Of a stretch of DNA of 64,000 nt, positions 1 to 12,398 are shown in pieces. The stretch is from Apostichopus japonicus (Eukaryota; Echinodermata; Holothuroidea; Aspidochirotida; Stichopodidae). The DNA lies in assembly GCF_037975245.1 (NCBI RefSeq), contig NC_092567.1, positions 62,001 through 126,000 on the forward strand, given 5' to 3'. Position 1 is the stretch's first letter, and each line of letters begins with the position of its first letter. The translations under genes were made by a program, and so were the position numbers. The notes below the pieces were generated by a model that was not told where the DNA came from, did no database searches, and was given only the letters and a program-made list of their open reading frames with translations.

Positions 1-89
1 GTCATGCAACATATACTGAAGTCACTCATCAATTGGTGGCGCTTTGCTTCTACGGCTAGTACTAGTAGAGTTCTTTTTGCGATTGATAT

Positions 90-740
90 GGATTTTCAAA
101 GTTGTAGGCAATACTAGCTAAGCGGAGCGCAACCATCAGTTGGCGCGGAGCGTACAAGAGAATGTTTGGTCTGTTTATAGCTCCATGGTTTTACAAACCC
201 CTCAGATGGCCGGAAACGGGCCTTCCCGAGTGTTCATTCTGGTTCCCTGGCCTCTTGCTAACTTGAGACACCTCATTCAATATCACTTTCAAACCCAAAA
301 AACAAACGAGTCAAATTAGTACGTAATTCAATACAACATATCGTATTTAAAAATAGCAAGGCACGAGAAGGCGAGAGCTATCTGACGACTGCCATCTGAT
401 GCAAATTTCTCAACTGTTTTCTCCGCTGAAATATTATTTGCGTAAACGGGTTCTTAACTAGATGTTAAAAACTGACAAGATTGGAATCTAGTATTTTCGG
501 CGGGTAGAGTGTTAAATGAAGCGGCACGCGATAGAAATGACAGCCTAGATGACAGAAGAATAGGACACCTAATTTAGCCATATTCTTGCTACGTTCATTT
601 CATAGTTTTTCCTGTCTAGACTCTGAAACTCGTCCAGCAAGGCTATGGATTTGAATTATGGGTGTTTAAAAAAAAACGGTACCTTGGTCAAAAAAAGTGT
701 AGGCCCGGGCCTACAGTGCTACATACTGGCTACGCCCCTG
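90..740. mobile_element. Second copy of the CAGGGGC-type element, one end lost
   Basis: Shares ggattttcaaagttgtaggc, gcggcacgcgatagaaatga and ctggctacgcccctg with 22484-23078 in the same order. Its right end has intact ggctacgcccctg, which serves as the empty-site comparison for the TACAGTA gain at 23064. Confidence 0.6.
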
Positions 741-2689
741 ACCATATGATATCATATTATCAGCAGAGTTTGTTTCCTGTTTGATTTATTTTACATGTTC
801 TTTACGTAATATATCAGAAAGAAAAACGATAGTGCTCTTTTACAATTTTAACAGTAGGATGATTCTTGTTTATTGTCCAATGTCTGGACTTTAATACATT
901 TGACGAACTTAACAGCTGATGGACAATATAAACTTTCATATTTTGTAATATAGCCAGATATGCAGTGGCCTAAAAAACAAATAGCCTATCGTTATCGCAA
1001 TGTATTAGCAGTGTAATAATTATTAATAGGAACTGCGTATCACGTACGATTGCTAGCTTAGCTTCATAACATGCTGTTCGTGCAACAACTTAGGACGAAT
1101 CATATAAAGGATGAGAACGAACGTTGTCGACGTCGTTGTGCATACGGTTCGTGACATTCCATCGAGTGTGGTTAGGCAGGCAATATGCATTTTATTACGC
1201 AGTGGCCAGCTGTAGGATTGTAACAGGCTATAGGCTAAATTTAGCTAAGTGTATCTGCTAAACTAAGTAAGTAGTTGAATCAGTAGGCGGGAATGTTACT
1301 ACGATTACAATCTAGTTAACGGAGCTGAAGAGTATTAAAGATCAAAAGAGCACTGACAAAATACCATGCTAAGAAAACGACAGTTTTTAAACATTTTTTT
1401 CGACACTGAAAGGGGGGGGGGGGCAGTGGCTCTCCCTGCTCCCCCTGGCTACGTCCCTGGTACAGGGTGCTGAGGTACACAACTACATAGGCGTAGGAGG
1501 CTGGGGGTGGGGCTGCAGCCCCCCAACCAAACATTTTTGTGAAAATTCGGGCAATATGCTAAGAAGTTTTCGGGCACCTACTGAAAGAAAAATAATTTGC
1601 AATGTGTTTTTCAATGGTTAAACTGATAGTATTATTATCACTATTATTGTTACGACTTTCCCAATAATTCTAACCAATATAGAAGGGTAATAACACGGCA
1701 AATGATTGTATGTTATTGGCATGCGATGTAATAACCGATTAACATATTGAACGCGCGACAAAAATTGGTTATATTTTTCGGGCAAGTCGTTACAGCCCCT
1801 CCCTCCCCCCCCCCTTCCCCAAATCAAATTGGGCTCCTACGCCTATATGCACAACAGTGTAATGAAGCATACAGCGCGCAACCAGTGCACTTAGTTTGGA
1901 CATGTTAATGTAAATACTTATACCATGAATTTCTATAAGAAATGCATTCCTGAAATCAAAATTTTTAGAACATATTAACAACATTACCATCGTCACATGC
2001 CGAAGCTCTGATTGCTCGACATCAATTTATTTCAAATTATTTCTTGATGCATGTTTTACTTGTCATTGGTCATAATTCGCAAATATATCTCAGGAGTTTT
2101 GAGACTGAAATTTGCTGTTATCGATCGCTGCCTCCCCCCCCCCCTACCCTCTTCCCTTAATCTTCTTTGTCCCTCTTCAGTTTATCTCCTACCTCTCCTC
2201 CTCCACCTATTGGGTTCTTTTATCACTCCACAGTTTGTCAACTAATCCTCTTAAATCAATCTCTTTTGTGTTCACTCTGCTCATTAACCTATCTGTATTC
2301 TTTGCTTGTATTTCGTCCCTTGTATTTTCTGTTACTTGTCTATCAGCCTCTGAAGATCCTGCTAGGATCGAAACGTCAAATCCACTTAATTTGACACATG
2401 ATTTTTTGTGTGCACATATTCACTAAATACCAAGTACCAGCAGAACATAGATGCTTTGTCAACCTTAGATTTCATCGGTTTCATTGCTACACTGTTTTGT
2501 ACGGATGCCTACTGCGGACGATGAACTTATAAAGGCTTGTGCATCATTATCAAAGTGTAGAAATATGTATGTGATGACAGTATGGTTCATCTTAGGTACC
2601 GTAGAATGGGTTTTCAGAAAACTACCTATTTTCACCTTAAATGAAATTTGACCCATATGAAATTCCACAGCGACTTTGTTCTCACCAAG
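741..2689. other. No gene supported; old repeat debris
   Basis: AT-rich with homopolymer C/G tracts near 1411, 1806 and 2137. Around 2341-2385 the words cctctgaagatcctgctagg and atcgaaacgtcaaat resemble the 3' end seen on some metazoan retroelements, but this is too short to classify. Short ORFs look random. Confidence 0.5.
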
Positions 2690-3115
2690 GGTGATCTACA
2701 TGCTAAATTTATACATCAACAAAATTTCACTCTTAGAGTTTCTTTAACAAGATTTTCAGACTTTCACCTTTGCTGACCTTTCAAACCCGTCCAATATAGT
2801 AAGGATCTTCTATGCAATATGGGCCATCTACATACAAAGTATGAAATCCCTTCAAGTTACCCTTCCTATCGTGTTTAGTTTACAAGGTTTTACACTTTGA
2901 CCTCTGGTGACCTTTGACCATCAAAAACAATAGGGATCTTCTACCCAATATAAGTTACCAACAAGTCAAGTATGAGTTTAATCCAACTTTCAATTAATTG
3001 AGAAATTGTGTTTACAAGAAAGTGTCACATACTCACACATACACGCAAGACATCACCATTGCATATATTCCTTCAGCCTTCGGCAAGGAAACAAAAAGTA
3101 AATTTCACTACCAAG
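2690..3115. repeat. Dispersed degenerate repeat family with catcaccat...aaggaa tail
   Basis: Built from loosely repeated words (tgacctttgacc, caatagggatcttctac, aagtatgaaat, ttgtgtttacaag) and ending with acac-rich DNA, catcaccattgcatat and ccttcggcaaggaa. The same modules and tail recur at 10284-12128. Probably an old interspersed element. Class not determined. Confidence 0.55.
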
Positions 3116-5044
3116 TGCTAGAATCTCAAACAAGGGAAAAACAAATCCCTGATTTCTTACTCAGATGTTTTCATTTATATGTTGAGTGCTATGGATATAA
3201 TGATTGATGCTAGTTGAACAGATAATCTTGCCAGGGACCACAAATCAATCATTTGTGAAGTGTTTAGACGTTTATTTTGGTGCATTGGGAGGCATTTCGA
3301 CTACAAATATGGTCTAATTAAGCTTAAATGCAAGTTTGTACTAATTACTACTTTAAATTTACAGTACTTACGATTTGAAAAATGGGTTGGGGGCCGGGAC
3401 TAGTTCGGCCACCCAATTCAGAATAAATATTACAAAATTTTGAAGTCAAATGTTGCATTATGAGAGATTTTCATAGACTATAACTGAGGTCTTTATATTG
3501 TAGCTCTGAAAGGAAGGTTGTGCTAATAAATGATTCAAACTCTCCCCAACTGTTTAAGGTAGGGCCCTAAAACCATTATGGGAAGACCAGAGGCAAACAA
3601 AGGATTTTATAGTGGAGATCAGGGTGCTGCTTTGGGATCATTGAAGCCATTTCCTATGTAGGGTGGTTTTCATTAAACAAATATAGACTTCAACTGGTGC
3701 ATTCTGAGGCATAGACTACAAAATGCAAAGTTTGACTGTTAAATACTTTGTATGAGGTTGAAAAATATAGGTAAACTCCTAGTAGTGTTCCAATTCTTAC
3801 CCGTCTGAATTCAGAAATCCCAGATGGGACACACCACTACAATTGGGGCCATGTCTCCACCCCTTGCACTCTTCATTATAACACTTTCTTCCAAATGTAT
3901 GTCTTTTATGTGTTTGGTTTTATCAGGGCACCTCTTTTGGTGAGCCTGCATTGGGCCTAAATCATGGAAAAAGTATTATGGTAGTTATATCATAAATATC
4001 CTCTTTAATTATTACTTAGGCTTCTGCTTCTTGGCTCTTTCAAATTTCGTCTTTAGTTAATCTTTCAAAAATATGAGTTATGACTCACTACAACACTACA
4101 CTGGTTCAATAGAGGAACATGAAATGATAACACAGACAGGAATACAGAATTACCATTTCTATTTTCATTCTACTTATATGTATCCCTGTACCAGTATTAG
4201 AATATAACTTTAATAGAAAAAGATAGAAAACAAAACAACAAATGCATTAATGAGTTTGCACGTAACATTTGAAAATATTTAACAGACGAATGTCACATTC
4301 TTTTAGCATTATTGCTATAAAAGTTTCAACTATAGCCTTTGACTGCACCTAACTGGCAGCAAACACTCTTCCTTCTTTGAAACATATGACAGTCTTCAAA
4401 CATGTATTTCAGTAAGATATGTGGTCAGCACTTTTATTAATGGCAATAGAAATGATTTAATCTGCTTCCCAAAAATAATGACATCAGAAAATTGTGTTGC
4501 ATTAGCTGTAACAATGTACAGTATGTGTACACAGCTATTTCAGGTTTGATTGTTCTAGACCAAAGACGCCTTGACTGTAGGCTAATATTGCCACTATCCA
4601 CATATTTTATGCATTTATTAAGTATTATGTTCCCAGAAGATTAACATCACATACCATAAATGCCTTTGGTCAGGACTCAGGAACCATACCTCTCTGCCCT
4701 GGTGTAGCTTAGTCAAATAGAATTGAATGTAAATAGTTCTTGTTAAACTAACCAATATTAGATACAATCTTCACCTTTGTAGTATTTCAGTTGACTTGGT
4801 GAATTTTATACACTTGATACAGCTATAATGTGTCTAGGTTTAGCAAGTCAGGGTTTAATTGGAAAGCTGAGGAATCTGTCAGTCACCTGCAGACTTAATG
4901 GTATCACTGTCACATTACAACAATCAGTTTAATACAAGATTGTTCAGTCAAGTGTGTCAGTACTGTAGCTCTTTGGTAAAAAGTGCTGAACTTTGATGGT
5001 ATGACATCCTACATCTACATCCTTTACAAACTATGCTTCAGGGA
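3116..5044. other. No gene or clear repeat seen
   Basis: AT-rich unique-looking DNA with TACAGTA/TACTGTA heptamers near 3360, 4521 and 4961. No ORF with splice support. Confidence 0.5.
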
Positions 5045-5495
5045 AATCAAGAACATCATGATTCACGTAGGGTTGCAACTACAAGACATCAGGATTCATG
5101 TAAGGTTGCAATTACAAGACATCAGGATTCATGTAAGGTTGCAACTAGAAGACATCAGGATTCATGTAAGGTTGCAACTAGAAGACATCAGGATTCATGT
5201 AAGGTTGCAACTACAAGACATCAGGATTCATGTAAGGTTGCAACTACAAGACATCAGGATTCATGTAAGGTTGCAACTACAAGACATCACAATTCATGTA
5301 AGGTTGCAACTACAAGACATCACAATTCATGTAAGGTTGCAACTACAAGACATCAGGATTCATGTAAGGTTGCAACTACAAGACATCAGTATTGATGTAA
5401 GATTGCAACTACAAGACATCAGGATTCATGTAAGGTTGCAACTACAAGACATCAGGATTCATGTAAGGTTGCAATTACAAGACATCAGGATTTCA
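5045..5495. repeat. 33-bp minisatellite, about 13 copies
   Basis: Unit: aggttgcaactacaagacat plus caggattcatgta. 33 bp codes for 11 residues, and a 229-codon plus-strand ORF (4983-5672) runs through it with an IRIHVRLQLQD-type repeat. No splice, conservation or codon evidence supports expression. Confidence 0.95.
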
Positions 5496-5703
5496 AAGCA
5501 TTTTCATACAGTACCCAGTGACAACATTTCCAGAGAACTTCCCATGAGATCTGGCAGCAGTAATTATATGTATTTAGCCATCGAGGATTACAAAATCTCA
5601 ATATTTTTACTAATTTGTGTTGATATCAACATGGCAAGAAATAACAGTCGTATGTCCAACAGTTCATGTTAACAGTTAACGCTTACAATATACTTTGAAT
5701 GTT

Positions 5704-6148
5704 TGTGATTGACTGAAGTAGGTAACGACTGCAGGGAAACAGACATTTGAAATGATATGTACTGAATATTAATGGAGGTCAGTCTCTGTCAATGTACCTT
5801 AATGTAAATCATCAATAGTGCTGTAAACGTTTGTAAGACACTTTCTTGTTGATTTTCTTGAAGTAGGTAACAACTGCAGGGAAACAGACATTTGAAATGA
5901 TATGTACTGAATATTAATGGAGGTCAGTCTCTGTCAATGTACCTTAATGTAAATCATCAATAGTGCTGTAAACGTTTGTAAGACACTTTCTTGTTGATTT
6001 TCCTGAAGTAGGTAACAACTGCAGGGAAACAAACATTTGAAATGATATGTACTGAATATTAATGGAGGTCAGTCTCTGTCAATGTACCTTAATGTAAATC
6101 ATCAATAGTGCTGTAAACGTTTGTAAGTCACTTTCTTGTTGATTTTCC
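5704..6148. repeat. Three tandem copies of a 145-bp unit
   Basis: gaagtaggtaac recurs at 5715, 5860 and 6005. Copies are nearly identical over aatgatatgtactgaatatt and caatagtgctgtaaacgttt. Confidence 0.93.
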
Positions 6149-6563
6149 TTGTCTTCTTCTTCTTTTTCTTAACTCTAGTTGACCTGGCATGACCTTCTCT
6201 GTTATACTCCAGGCTGGTTAAGAAAATACTGAGAAGCAGTCCGCAGCAGAGAAAAATAGTGAAAATCTAAACAAAATGAGAGAAAGATGAACAGAGAAAA
6301 TGGTCACAGGTTGTTACAGTAAAGAGGAGTCAAAGGCATTCTTTGTGCAGAAGGGGAACCCAAGGATATGAGCAGAATAGAGTAACTAAAGGACTTTATG
6401 TATTCATCATTTGTCTTAATGAGGTGCTGTAAAGTGCATTTACTTTATAGCCAAAAATTGGAAAATTATGGAACTATATCTACATCTCATTTTAGAATTC
6501 ATTCTGTGAATTTATAGTAACTGGTGAATAGTGGCCTTTGTTAGGCACTGATACTTACTTCAA

Positions 6564-7050
6564 TAATGAGAACAACCACATCAGAGCAGTAGAGTATAGA
6601 TTAATTTAAATAGATGAACCAATAAAGCAGAATGCACATAGTTACAAGTAACATGAGCATCACTGATGGTGTAGCTTCACTCTGTTATAATGTAACTACC
6701 TATACATATTACAGCTGAAACTTCACTAATGAGAACAACCACATCAGAGCAGTAGAGTATAGATTAATTTAAATAGATGAACCAATAAAGCAGAATGCAC
6801 ATACTGTAGTTACAAGTAACATGAGCATCACTGATGGTGTACAGTAGCTTCACTCTGTTATAATGTAACTACCTATACATATTACAGCTGAAACTTCACT
6901 AATGAGAACAACCACATCAGAGCAGTAGAGTATAGATTAATTTAAATAGATGAACCAATAAAGCAGAATGCACATAGTTACAAGTAACATGAGCATCACT
7001 GATGGTGTAGCTTCACTCTGTTATAATGTAACTACCTATATTACAGCTGA
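6564..7050. repeat. Three tandem copies of an about 165-bp unit
   Basis: Copies begin near 6564, 6728 and 6901 (aatgagaacaaccacatcag). The middle copy differs by two 5-bp gains at TA sites, TACTGTA at 6802-6808 and TACAGTA at 6840-6846. Confidence 0.93.
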
Positions 7051-7706
7051 AACTTATATCATTTGTTATCATCCGTAATCAATTTGTTGAGTGGAGTGTA
7101 ATCAATTAGCTGACTAGAGAGACCTGACAACTGACCTAACAACAACACATCATCTGTTGACCACTGTGACCACATCACACAGTAAGTCTATTAAGAGAAC
7201 CAGGCCATTACATAATTAAAAGACGATTAACCATCAACTGATAATCACTGTGGCCAAGTTTAATCAAAATCTGAATAAACTCCAGAAAAACAGAGGTAGG
7301 ATATTTCATATTTTTTAAATAAACTGCTGAACCTTTTTCTACCCAAAACACTTTTATCCTGAAATTAACCAACCCTTACATGACACATCATCTGCTGTCC
7401 CTAGGACTTATTTGATCAAAACCTACATCAATCCCAGGACTTGGGAAAAAATAGATTTTTACATGATTTTCACATTTTGACCGATCTGTGAACCAAATGA
7501 CATTTGACCTGAAAATTAACTATACATTATATGTCCCATCATCTGCAGTCACTAGGACAAAGTTTGACCAAAATCGATAACGACAAGGAAGAGCTGGATA
7601 GAAATAGGCTTTTACATTAACATATTGACCCTTTTTACCTGAATGGCCTTGGACCTGAAAATGTAACCACACCTTAATCCATTTATGACCCATCATCGTT
7701 TTCACT

Positions 7707-10283
7707 ATGGCCATTTCAATCCATGTCGCACAGAAACCTAGGAATAGTAGTAGACTTGTACATGGTTTTAGCATTTTAATCCCTTCGATCCATGTCGCAC
7801 ATAAACCCTAGGAAGAGTAGTAGACTTGTACATGGTTTTAATATTTTAATCCCTTTGATCCATGTCGCACACAAACCTAGGAATAGAAGTAGACTTGTAC
7901 ATTGTTTTAACATTTTAATCCCTTCGATCCATGTCGCACATAAACCCTAGGAATAGTAGTAGACTTGTACATGGTTTTAATATTTTAATCCCTTCGATCC
8001 ATGTCGCACATAGACCCTAGGAATAGTAGTAGACTTGTACATGGTTTTAATATTTTAATCCCTTTGATCCATGTCGCACATAAACCCTAGGAATAGTAGT
8101 AGACTTGTACATGGTTTTAACATTTTAATCCCTTCGATCCATGTCGCACATAAACCTAGGAATAGTAGTAGACTTGTACATGGTTTTAACATTTTAATCC
8201 CTTCGATCCATGTCGCACATAAACCTAGGAATAGTAGTAGACTTGTACATGGTTTTAACATTTTAATCTCTACGATCTATGTCGCACATAAACCTAGGAA
8301 TAGTAGTAGACTTGTACATGGTTTTAACATTTTAATCCCTTCGATCCATGTCGCACATAAACCTAGGAATAGTAGTAGACTTGTACATGGTTTTAATATT
8401 TTAATCCCTTTGATCCATGTCGCACACAAACCTAGGAATAGAAGTAGACTTGTACATTGTTTTAACATTTTAATCCCTTCGATCCATGTCGCACATAAAC
8501 CCTAGGAATAGTAGTAGACTTGTACATGGTTTTAACATTTTAATCTCTACGATCTATGTCACACATAAACCTAGGAATAGTAGTAGACTTGTACATGGTT
8601 TTAATATTTTAATCCCTTCGATCCATGTCGCACATAAACCTAGGAATAGTAGTAGACTTGGACATGGTTTTAATATTTTAATCCCTTCGATCCATGTCGC
8701 ACATAAACCTAGGAATAGTAGTAGACTTGTACATGGTTTTAACATTTTAATCCCTTCGATCCATGTCGCACATAAACCTAGGAATAGTAGTAGACTTGTA
8801 CATGGTTCTAATATTTTAATCCCTTTGATCCATGTCGCACATAAACCCTAGGAATAGTAGTAGACTTGTACATGGTTTTAATATTTTAATCCCTTTGATC
8901 CATGTCGCACACAAACCTAGGAATAGAAGTAGACTTGTACATGGTTTTAACATTTTAATCCCTTCGATCCATGTCGCACATAAACCTAGGAACTAAGTAG
9001 ACTTGTAAATGGTTTTAATATTTTAATCCCTTCGATCCATGTCGCACATAAACCCTAGGAATAGTAGTAGACTTGTACATGGTTTTAACATTTTAATCCC
9101 TTCGATCCATGTCGCATATAAACCTAGGAATAGTAGTAGACTTGTACATGGTTTTAATATTTTAATCCCTTCGATCCATGTCGCACATAAACCTAGGAAT
9201 AGTAGTAGACTTGTACATGGTTTTAACATTTTAATCCCTTCGATCCATGTCGCACATAAACCTAGGAATAGTAGTAGACTTGTACATGATTTTAATATTT
9301 TAATCTCTTCGATCCATGTCGTACATAAACCCTAGGAATAGTAGTAGACTTGTACATGGTTTTAATATTTTAATCCCTTCGATCCATGTCGCACATAAAC
9401 CCTAGGAATAGTAGTAGACTTGTACATGGTTTTAATATGTTAATCCCTTTGATCCATGTCGCACACAAACCTAGGAATAGAAGTAGACTTGTACATGGTT
9501 TTAACATTTTAATCCCTTCGATCCATGTCGCACATAAACCCTAGGAACTTAGTAGACTTGTAAATGGTTTTAATATTTTAATCCCTTCGATCCATGTCGC
9601 ACATAAACCTACTGTAGGAATAGTAGTAGACTTGTACATGGTTTTAACATTTTAATCCCTTCGATCCATGTCGCACATAAACCTAGGAATTGTAGTGTAC
9701 TTGTACATGGTTTTAATATTTTAATCCCTTCGATCCATGTCGCATATAAACCTAGGAATAGTAGTAGACTTGTACATGGTTTTAACATTTTAATCCCTTC
9801 GATCCATGTCGCACATAACCCTCGATTAGTAGTAGACTTGGACATGGTTTTAATATTTTAATCCCTTCGATCAATGTCGCACATAAACCTAGGAATAGTA
9901 GTAGACTTGTATGGTTTTAACATTTTAATCCCTTCGATCCATGTCGCATATAAACCTAGGTATAGTAGTGTACTTGTACATGGTTTTAATATTTTAATCC
10001 CTTCGATCCATGTCGCACATAAACCTAGGAATAGTAGTAGACTTGTACATGGTTTTAACATTTTAATCCCTTCGATCCATGTCACACATAAACCTAGGTA
10101 TAGTAGTAGACTTGTACATGGTTTTAACATTTTAATCCCTTCGATCCATGTCGCACATAAACCCTAGGAATAGTAGTAGACTTGTACATGGTTTTAACAT
10201 TTTAATCCCTTCGATCCATGTCGCACATAAACCCTAGGAATAGTAGTAAACTTGTACATGGTTTTAACATTTTAATCCCTTCT
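7707..10283. repeat. 69-bp minisatellite, about 37 copies
   Basis: Unit: tcgatccatgtcgcacataa, acctaggaatagtagtagac, ttgtacatggttttaacatt, ttaatccct. Copies with an extra c (ccctagg) break the frame. 69 is a multiple of three, giving repetitive ORFs on both strands that have no other coding signs. One unit (9610-9616) has TACTGTA where the others have TA. Confidence 0.96.
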
Positions 10284-12128
10284 GACTCAAGTGGCCTTTG
10301 ACCTGTAAACTAAGTACTCCTTTTATGACTAACTACCATCTGCTGGACGTATGAACTATAAACAAGTTTGACCTCAGAGCAGTAGCCTTTCTGCTAATAT
10401 TGTTGATGACAGACAGACAGACAGATACATTGTCATGACAATAGTTCAACTAGTTGAGGTACAGTAACCAGAAAGCCAGCAGGCTTAGTGATTGCCTGCT
10501 TTATAAATTTATATCAATGGATTGATAGAGAAACTGAGGAAAATGTGTCAAGTCAAGTACCAGAATATCAGACCAGATAACTTGATCATTGCAAAGGTGT
10601 CACACTCTGAAGTTTGATGACTGATAAGTCATTAGTGGAATTGAAAAACCCACTCAGCCACTTAAAGAGGGAAGGTCAAATCCTGTGACAGTTTATGGCA
10701 CAGTCAAGCACATTCATCAGAAATAATTGTTTCCATATACAGTATAAGTTTCTAGACTGACCTATGTTAAATTCAAATGACCTTCCATTAGCACCATATT
10801 TGGGCAAATATTTGGACAATATCTGTCACTAAATGTACTTGCTGTAATAACAAGCACTAATAAGGTCAAGTGTTTTGTGTCAAAGTGAATCCCTGAACTT
10901 ACTGGCCACCCCGTAGTTAAGAAGAAAGTTTTCAGGGATTGAATTCTGCTAGCCTTAAACAACCATTGATTTGAAGCAAATTAGAAATCTCAACTAGAAA
11001 TAAAAATTATCCAGCTACAGTACTTTTAAAGTTTTAGCACTTCCCCCCTTGCTGACCTCAAATGACCTGAACTTCACAAAGAATTACTGTGCTCTTGTGA
11101 TCATTATAGAAAAGTCATATCCCAATATGACATCTGATGAAATTGCCTAGCTTATTATGTCATGTTTAAAATTTCCAGAGTGTAACCTCCGCTGAACCCA
11201 AATGACCTGTACCCTCCACCAAAATCAAATGGTGTTCTTGTGCTTATTATAGGCCATAACCGTGGATACCAGGTACTGCAGTTTTCTATCTGGAAATATG
11301 GTATTTACATAGTGTAACCCTAACCTGCATCCAATTGTGTACAAACTACACAATACAGTCATACCATGCATATATGAGCTCCTTTCATCTTCTGGTTCAG
11401 GAGATACAGGTATCTGCCTTTTTCATATGTTAACATTTGCCCTATGCTGACCCCAGATGACCTTTCACCTCCACCACAAACGATAGGGTTCGCTGAATTA
11501 CAGGAAATCTGCATGCCAATGTTAGAACTGCCTAGGCGACCTTCCTTGAGATATCATTTTTACAAGATTTTCACACTTTTTTCCCTCTGTTGACCTCAAA
11601 TGACCATGACATTTATGAAAACACTTCAGATCGTCTACTCACCAACGGCAGTATATACCAAGTTTGAATTTCCTGCAACTTCTACTTCTTGAGATATTGT
11701 GTGAATGCTTTCAGACTTTGACCTCAAATGACATTTCACCAATACAAACAACAATCCCAAACCAGTTCTACCTAAGGGGAACAGCTACATACCAAATATG
11801 AAATGTACCCCAGTTATCCTTCTGAAGTTAGAGCATTTAAAAGCAAGTGTCACATACACATCAACACACACAAACACACCCATGTTTGTATTACATTCAG
11901 ACCGAGGACCCCATTGTATTTTCTATTGTTTTAATCCATGTACCCTAACCTTAACAATACCCCATACAATAGAATTCTTCCGAGGACGTGGTGATTCCTT
12001 AGAAATCACAACCAAGGACCTGAAATTCTTTTGTTCAAGTCCTCGGTCAGAATACAAAACAAACGCACACATACACACGCCATCACCATGGCATAGATTC
12101 CTACTGCCTTCAGCAAGGAATCAAAAGT
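10284..12128. repeat. Second, longer tract of the degenerate tgacctttgacc family
   Basis: Several diverged modules (tgacctcaaatgacc, ccaccacaaacgatagggtt, accaagtttgaatttcct, gagatattgtg), then cacacatacacacgccatca, ccatggcatagattcct and gccttcagcaaggaa at 12128. Related modules also lie at 7370-7690, on the other side of the 69-bp array, so the array probably arose inside this element. Confidence 0.5.
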
Positions 12129-12398
12129 TGAATAGAGCATCTTAAATTAGAAAAACACACATATTTCACAGTAAGTGGAAGTAATAAACATCTGTCCCAC
12201 AACCATCTTGATAGTTTTCTTCATTACATTACTTCTTTACTTTACTTACCACTTCTGCAACTGGAAAGTAGTAAGAGCATGCCATATATGCAATAAATGC
12301 AGCAAATTGCAGAACCAGAAGAAAAATGTCCTTCAACAATTGCTAGGTAAGAGAGAAAGAAATATGAAAAGCAAACTTGAACATTTCAATAGTAAATA

